A stretch of 10,123 nt of DNA from Deinococcus sp. (GTDB lineage Bacteria; Deinococcota; Deinococci; Deinococcales; Deinococcaceae). The notes below the pieces were generated by a model. The model saw only the letters and a list, made by a program, of their open reading frames with translations. It was not told the origin of the DNA and made no database searches. Of this stretch, positions 6,354 through 10,123 are shown one piece after another; position 1 is the first letter of the stretch; every line of letters starts with the position of its first letter. Made by a program: the position numbers and the translations under genes. The stretch lies in contig JAUNHF010000029.1 of assembly GCA_030524065.1 (NCBI GenBank), positions 1,630 to 11,752 of the forward strand, written 5' to 3'.

Positions 6354-7148
6354 TCAGCGCAGCAGCCGGGCCTTGACCCGCGAAAGCCCCTCGTACAGCA
6401 CCACATTCAGGCCCGCCAGGCGGCTCTGGGCCGTTTCTCCGCTCAGCGAAAAGCGCCACTCCTCGGCGGGGACACTGCGCACTTCGGCGCCCAGCTCGCG
6501 GCGAAACAGCGCGGCGGCGCGGGCCGAGTGCGAAGGGCTGGTGACCAGCAGCACCCGCTGCCAGCCGTACTCGGCCTCCAGCCGGGCGGCGCGGCGGGCC
6601 TCGTCGGCGGTGTCGGTCACGTCCTTCAGGGTCAGAAAGCGCGGAGGCCGGTCAAACCACCGCTGCACCTGCGCCGCTTGCAGCTCGGACATGCGCGGGC
6701 ACTCCGGCGGCGTGAGGGCGTCGGACTGCGAGCTGAAGACGAGGGTGTCCGCGTATCCGGCCCGCCACAGGTCAATGCCCCGGCTGAGGCGGGCGGCGCT
6801 GGCCGGCTCCAGGGTGCCTTCGGTGCAGTTCAGGCCCCCGCCCAGCACGATGATGGCGTCGGCGGGCGCGGGGGCCTGGGCTTCGGTCAGCCGGTCCAGG
6901 GCGCGGGGCACGAGTGGGGTGAACAGGGCCGCGCCATACAGCAGAGCGGTCGCCGCCAGCCCGGCCCACAGCGCAGCGCGGCCGGGTCGCCACAGCGCCA
7001 GCAGCGGGCTGAGGCCTGCCAGCAGCAGCGCTTCGCGGCCACCGAACCCCCGGTACCCGATGCCCACGCCCACCGCCGCCAGCAGCAGCCCAGCCAGCAG
7101 GCCAAAGGCGAGAAGGCGGACTACAGGCGGGGCCGGCAAATGACGCAT
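6354..7148 (-). CDS. YdcF/ElyC/SanA-family (DUF218) membrane protein
   Basis: A 264-residue inner-membrane protein. Hydrophobic segments at about residues 10-32, 37-53 and 57-79 precede a DUF218 domain at about 96-262, whose marks are ADAIIVLGGG (96-105), ARLSRGIDLWRAG (119-131), DTADEA (179-184) and LLVTSPSHSARA (200-211). The family includes E. coli ElyC and SanA, linked to envelope integrity and peptidoglycan or lipid-carrier metabolism; the biochemical reaction of most members is not settled. The ATG at 7148 lies 8 bases after a TATGCT box on the minus strand, so I prefer it to the GTG at 7151, which is only 5 bases away. The gene is divergent from the SDR gene across a 61-base gap and is followed 15 bases later by the DinB-like gene. 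Confidence 0.88.
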   Translation of the reverse strand: MRHLPAPPVVRLLAFGLLAGLLLAAVGVGIGYRGFGGREALLLAGLSPLLALWRPGRAALWAGLAATALLYGAALFTPLVPRALDRLTEAQAPAPADAIIVLGGGLNCTEGTLEPASAARLSRGIDLWRAGYADTLVFSSQSDALTPPECPRMSELQAAQVQRWFDRPPRFLTLKDVTDTADEARRAARLEAEYGWQRVLLVTSPSHSARAAALFRRELGAEVRSVPAEEWRFSLSGETAQSRLAGLNVVLYEGLSRVKARLLR

Positions 7149-7156
7149 CACGGCCC

Positions 7157-7162
7157 AGCATA
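7157..7162 (-). promoter_or_regulatory. -10 box for the ydcF-like gene
   Basis: Read on the minus strand, TATGCT lies 8 bases before ATG 7148, with no Shine-Dalgarno site between, suggesting a leaderless mRNA. The SDR gene on the other strand has the identical hexamer 34 bases away. No clear -35 is seen. Confidence 0.55.
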
Positions 7163-7196
7163 ACGGCCATCACTGCCGCCCGGTCCGCCGCCCCTC

Positions 7197-7202
7197 TATG
7201 CT
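7197..7202 (+). promoter_or_regulatory. -10 box of a leaderless SDR mRNA
   Basis: TATGCT is followed by exactly 7 bases and then ATG 7210, which places transcription start at that codon. This argues against the in-frame ATG at 7198, which lies inside the box. No clear -35 is seen. Confidence 0.6.
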
Positions 7203-7209
7203 GCTGGGT

Positions 7210-8040
7210 ATGACCCACGCTTCTCTCCATGACCGCACCATACTTGTGACCGGAGCCACCGAGGGCATCGGCAAGGCCACCGCTGCCGAGCTGAGCCGCC
7301 GGGGCGCGCGCGTGCTGCTGCTGGGCCGCAACCCTCAGAAGCTGGCGGCTGCGGCGCAGGAGGTCGGGGCCGCCGCCACCTACCGCGCCGACCTGAGCGA
7401 ACTGGGGCAAGTGGCGCTCACTGCCGGGGAGATTCTGCGGGCTGAACCCCGGATTGACGTGCTGATCAACAACGCAGGCGGCATTTTTGACCCCCGGCAG
7501 GAAACGCGCGAAGGGGTAGAGATGACCTGGGCGCTGAACGTACTCTCGCCCTTTTTGCTGACCCGCGAGCTGCTCCCGGCGCTGCGGGCCAGTCCCGCTC
7601 CCCGCGTGATCACGGTGGCGTCAGACGCACACCGCATGGCCCGGCTGAACCTGAGCGACCCCGAATACAAGCGGAACTACTGGGCCTGGCCTGCCTACAA
7701 CGCGTCCAAGTTGGCGAACATACTGTTTGCCCGCGAGCTGGCCCGCCGCGAGGGCTGGCTCACCTCGGCTTCGCTGCATCCCGGCGTGGTCCGCAGCGGC
7801 TTTAACGCCAACAACGGCAGCCTGCAAGCGGCCCTATGGAAAGTGATGGACCTGTTTGCCATCAGCCCCGGGGAGGGGGCGCAGACGAGCATCTTCCTGG
7901 CAAGTGCGCCGCAGCTGCACAGTGGCGGCTACTGGACACGTTGCCAGCCCGCCAAGCTCGCCCCCGCCGCGCTGGACGACGGCCTGGCCCTGGACCTGTG
8001 GGAGACCTGCGGGGACTACCTGCGCCGTCTGGGGTTGTAG
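7210..8040 (+). CDS. Short-chain dehydrogenase/reductase (retinol dehydrogenase-like)
   Basis: A 276-residue NAD(P)-dependent oxidoreductase of the classical SDR superfamily. By residue: the Rossmann nucleotide-binding motif TGATEGIG (14-21), LLGRN (37-41), which with Arg40 hints at NADP(H), NNAG (87-90), the active-site Asn110, catalytic Ser138 (VASDA), and Tyr163 and Lys167 in YNASK. HPGVV (190-194) follows as expected. The stretch SDAHRMARLNL (138-148) and the C-terminal GYWTRCQPAKLAP resemble the retinol-dehydrogenase/WW-oxidoreductase-like branch, whose bacterial members mostly have unknown substrates; a carbonyl or alcohol on a lipid-like molecule is a reasonable guess only. The start at 7210 is chosen from the -10 box 7 bases upstream. 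The 3' end lies 15 bases from the stop of a convergent gene with no hairpin between. Confidence 0.92.
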   Translation: MTHASLHDRTILVTGATEGIGKATAAELSRRGARVLLLGRNPQKLAAAAQEVGAAATYRADLSELGQVALTAGEILRAEPRIDVLINNAGGIFDPRQETREGVEMTWALNVLSPFLLTRELLPALRASPAPRVITVASDAHRMARLNLSDPEYKRNYWAWPAYNASKLANILFARELARREGWLTSASLHPGVVRSGFNANNGSLQAALWKVMDLFAISPGEGAQTSIFLASAPQLHSGGYWTRCQPAKLAPAALDDGLALDLWETCGDYLRRLGL

Positions 8041-8055
8041 GCCTCCCCGCAAGCT

Positions 8056-8754
8056 TTAGGCCCGCTCCCACTCGATCACGCGCCGGTGGCGGGCAAAGTA
8101 CACGAACTGCGAGAGCAGCAGCAGGGCATTGAACATCACCGCCGAAAGCAGCCGGCCCGAGAGGTCGTACAGCTTGCCCACTGGCGTATACGGGCCAGTG
8201 GGAATGGTCAGCACCACGAACGACAGCGCCAGCGTCAGCACGCCCAGTGTCACGGTCAGGGGGTACTTGTTGTGCTCGTAAAAGTTGCGGGCGGCCCCAC
8301 CGCGCCGGCCCCTCACCCGGCCACTGGTCAGCTCAATGCGCTGGCCGTTGACATCCAGAGCGATATTGACGCGGGTGCCTGCGCCCACCTGTAGGCCCGG
8401 TTCATTCACCATACGGGCCGTGACCGCTTCGGCCTGCTGCTGCACCTCGGTCAGCTGCTCTCCGAAGATGCGCACCGTGATGAGCCGCCGGTCCCGCGAG
8501 AGGTTGACCAGCGCCAGCACCGGGTGGCTGGACTGCGGCCAGCGGGCAAACACCAGCGCCCCCTCACGCACCTCGTCGCGGTCCTCGCGGCGCACCAGCT
8601 CAATGGCCTCGGCGGCGCCCTGACTGGCCGGGTCTTCGGGCAGGTACTCCAGGTACCAGCCCCCGAACATCTGCGCCCACAGTTCAACGTCCAGCGGGTC
8701 ATAGCCACGCTCGATGGGAAAGGTGCAGATAGAGCGGAGAAACATCTGGGACAT
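8056..8754 (-). CDS. Hypothetical protein with two C-terminal membrane helices
   Basis: A 232-residue protein I do not recognise. Residues 1-160 are soluble, with alternating charged and hydrophobic segments; ALVFARW (66-72), VLALVNL (79-85) and RLITVRIFGE (90-99) look like beta strands, and VNIALDVNGQRIEL (129-142) like a hairpin. A basic stretch SGRVRGRRGGAAR (144-156) precedes two hydrophobic helices at about 164-185 and 201-220, and the tail ARHRRVIEWERA is charged. This suggests a helical hairpin anchor with both termini in the cytoplasm, by the positive-inside rule. The start is uncertain: ATG 8754 or ATG 8745, neither with a Shine-Dalgarno site. Frames further upstream are Pro/Gly-rich and unlike a real N-terminus. 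It is convergent with the SDR gene and divergent from recG. It may be a lineage-restricted Deinococcus protein; that is a guess. Confidence 0.75.
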   Translation of the reverse strand: MSQMFLRSICTFPIERGYDPLDVELWAQMFGGWYLEYLPEDPASQGAAEAIELVRREDRDEVREGALVFARWPQSSHPVLALVNLSRDRRLITVRIFGEQLTEVQQQAEAVTARMVNEPGLQVGAGTRVNIALDVNGQRIELTSGRVRGRRGGAARNFYEHNKYPLTVTLGVLTLALSFVVLTIPTGPYTPVGKLYDLSGRLLSAVMFNALLLLSQFVYFARHRRVIEWERA

Positions 8755-8791
8755 GGGCGGGGGTGGGCCAGGAAGACGGCCGCCAGCCCCG

Positions 8792-8797
8792 ATTGTA
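8792..8797 (-). promoter_or_regulatory. Possible -10 box for the two-helix membrane protein gene
   Basis: On the minus strand the hexamer reads TACAAT, five of six matches to TATAAT, in an otherwise very GC-rich stretch. It would give a leader of about 30 bases before ATG 8754. Unlike its neighbours it is not placed for a leaderless mRNA, and no -35 is evident. Confidence 0.4.
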
Positions 8798-8854
8798 ACC
8801 GCCCACCAGCCTGGCCCTGGGCGCGCGGGCACCTTCAGCCCGCAGCGCATTTGC

Positions 8855-8860
8855 TAGCCT
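8855..8860 (+). promoter_or_regulatory. -10 box of a leaderless recG mRNA
   Basis: TAGCCT is followed by exactly 7 bases and then GTG 8868, the first codon of the recG frame. No Shine-Dalgarno site is present. The hexamer is a weak match to TATAAT but keeps the T, A and final T positions. Confidence 0.5.
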
Positions 8861-8867
8861 CGTGCGC

Positions 8868-10123
8868 GTGCCCACCGTTGCCGAACTCGCCGAACGCCTG
8901 AGCCGCCCGCTGACCCTGGAACTGAACTCCGGGTGCCAGAACCGGGTGGTGGCCGGCGGCCTGGAAGGGCTGCTGCGCGGGCCGCTGGCAAACCCTTTTC
9001 CGCAGGTGCGCGAACTGCTCGACGGCTACGCCGGCTGGAGCGTGCCCGAACGCGAGCAGGCGCTGGAGCGGGCGCTACAAGCACTGGCGGCCAAGGCAGC
9101 GGGCCAATCTGCTCCGGCCAGGCGGCGCACTCCCGCAGTGGCCGCCGCCAAGGAGACGGTCCCCCCCGCCCCAGCCGGCGAGCAGCTGCCGATAGACGCT
9201 TCTATCGAGCGGCTGGACAGCGGGCGCGGCGGCGAGCGCAAGCTGAGAAGCCTAGGGCTGTATCAGCTGCGCGACCTGCTGCACTACTACCCCCACCGCC
9301 ATGAGGACCGCCGGGCGCTGCCCTCGCTGGACCACGCCGAAGAAGGCCAGAAAGTGACCGTGCAGGGCGTGGTGGTCAACCGTTTTAAGCGCACGCCCAA
9401 GCCGCGCATGACCATTCTGGAAGCCACCCTGGAGACTGAGGGCGGCAGCCGGGTCAAGGCGTCATGGTTCAACCAGCCCTGGATGGAGCGGCAACTGCGC
9501 GAGGGCGCCCGCGTCATCGTGACCGGGCGGGTCAAAAAGTTCGGGCGCACCGCGCAGCTCGCCGCCGAGCATCTCGAAAGCCTGGACAGTGCCGAGGGCA
9601 GCCTCAGCACCGGGCGCATCGTGGGCGTGTACGACGCCAAAGAAGGCATCAGCCAGGAGTTTTTGCGGCGGGCGGCGTGGCGGGCGCTTCAGGCCGCGCC
9701 GCTGGACGATTACCTGCCCGCCCACTGGCGGCGCGAGTACGGCCTGACCCCGCTGGCCGACGCCCTGCAAGGCATTCACTTTCCGGCCGACGAATCTCAC
9801 CTCTCGCGGGCAATGGGCCGGCTGCGCTTTGACGAGTACCTGTTTCTGGAACTGCGGATGCTGCTGCAAGGCGAAGACGCCGTGCTGCAAGGCAAGCGCT
9901 TCGGGGCGCACCCGGAAGACATTGACCGCTTTGAGGGCGCGCTGCCGTTCCGCTTTACCGGAGCGCAGCGGCGCGTGCTGGGCGAAATCGTAGAAGAAAT
10001 GCGCTCCGACCGCCAGATGGCGCGGCTGGTGCAGGGCGATGTGGGCAGCGGCAAAACGGCGGTGGCCGCCTGCGCCCTGTACCTGGCCGTGCGCGACGGC
10101 TACCAGGGCGCACTGATGGCCCC
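8868..10123 (+). CDS. recG: ATP-dependent DNA helicase RecG, 5' part
   Basis: The first 418 codons of RecG, cut by the window end. RecG is a double-strand DNA translocase that remodels stalled forks and branched recombination intermediates. Seen by residue: [21 protein letters not shown] (128-148), matching the start of the classical wedge region; an OB-fold-like wedge domain from about 160 to 240 ([27 protein letters not shown]); a linker with [18 protein letters not shown] (283-300); a Q-motif-like [15 protein letters not shown] (360-374); and Walker A GDVGSGKT (390-397). The wedge begins about 100 residues later than in E. coli RecG, so there is an N-terminal extension, part helical (5-75) and part Ala/Pro-rich linker (76-104). 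The GTG start at 8868 is supported by the -10 box 7 bases upstream. Helicase motifs after motif I lie outside the window. Confidence 0.95.
   Translation, partial: MPTVAELAERLSRPLTLELNSGCQNRVVAGGLEGLLRGPLANPFPQVRELLDGYAGWSVPEREQALERALQALAAKAAGQSAPARRRTPAVAAAKETVPPAPAGEQLPIDASIERLDSGRGGERKLRSLGLYQLRDLLHYYPHRHEDRRALPSLDHAEEGQKVTVQGVVVNRFKRTPKPRMTILEATLETEGGSRVKASWFNQPWMERQLREGARVIVTGRVKKFGRTAQLAAEHLESLDSAEGSLSTGRIVGVYDAKEGISQEFLRRAAWRALQAAPLDDYLPAHWRREYGLTPLADALQGIHFPADESHLSRAMGRLRFDEYLFLELRMLLQGEDAVLQGKRFGAHPEDIDRFEGALPFRFTGAQRRVLGEIVEEMRSDRQMARLVQGDVGSGKTAVAACALYLAVRDGYQGALMA

Noticed and set aside
6274..7163. Plus-strand frames of 289 and 211 codons opposite the ydcF-like gene
   Set aside because: The products are Ser/Arg/Ala-rich low-complexity sequence; the minus strand has membrane helices and a DUF218 domain.
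1..10123. CRISPR arrays, tRNA or rRNA genes, insertion sequences, attachment sites
   Set aside because: No regularly spaced direct repeats, no cloverleaf with a TTCGAAT-type arm, no transposase or integrase motifs, and no terminal inverted repeats were found by reading. A covariance-model search was not possible.

Overview
The window is GC-rich, densely packed bacterial chromosome, most likely from a Deinococcus relative. This assignment is inference from three things. Several genes lack a Shine-Dalgarno site and instead have a TAnnnT -10 box 7-8 bases before the start codon, which is the leaderless layout described for Deinococcus. RecG carries an N-terminal extension of about 100 residues. 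The whole set looks like Deinococcus core genes. No rRNA, tRNA, insertion sequence, phage gene or CRISPR array was seen. Nothing here is a clear new multi-gene system.

Left part (1-3460): an intrinsic terminator of an upstream gene is followed by about 360 bases without a convincing gene, holding a TetR-operator-like palindrome next to a TTGACA. Then come three genes for exported proteins: a LamG-like lectin-fold protein (+), a calcineurin-like metallophosphoesterase with a Tat-like signal (+), and, convergent to it, an endonuclease/exonuclease/phosphatase-fold hydrolase (-). The first two have clear Shine-Dalgarno sites. Together they look like an envelope or extracellular group acting on polymers and phosphoesters; no shared substrate can be read from the sequence.

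Middle part (3557-5698): a 3-methyladenine DNA glycosylase of the AAG/MPG family with an altered base-binding pocket, then glmM (phosphoglucosamine mutase, for UDP-GlcNAc and peptidoglycan precursors). A long GC-rich hairpin separates glmM from the next convergent gene.

Right part (5700-10123): a YdcF/DUF218 membrane protein followed closely by a DinB/DUF1572-like protein (both -, probably co-transcribed); an SDR oxidoreductase (+) divergent from ydcF; a conserved-looking two-helix membrane protein of unknown function (-), convergent with the SDR gene; and the 5' 60 % or less of recG (+), divergent from it and cut off by the window end. The DNA-repair genes (AAG, recG) and the cell-wall gene glmM all appear to be leaderless.
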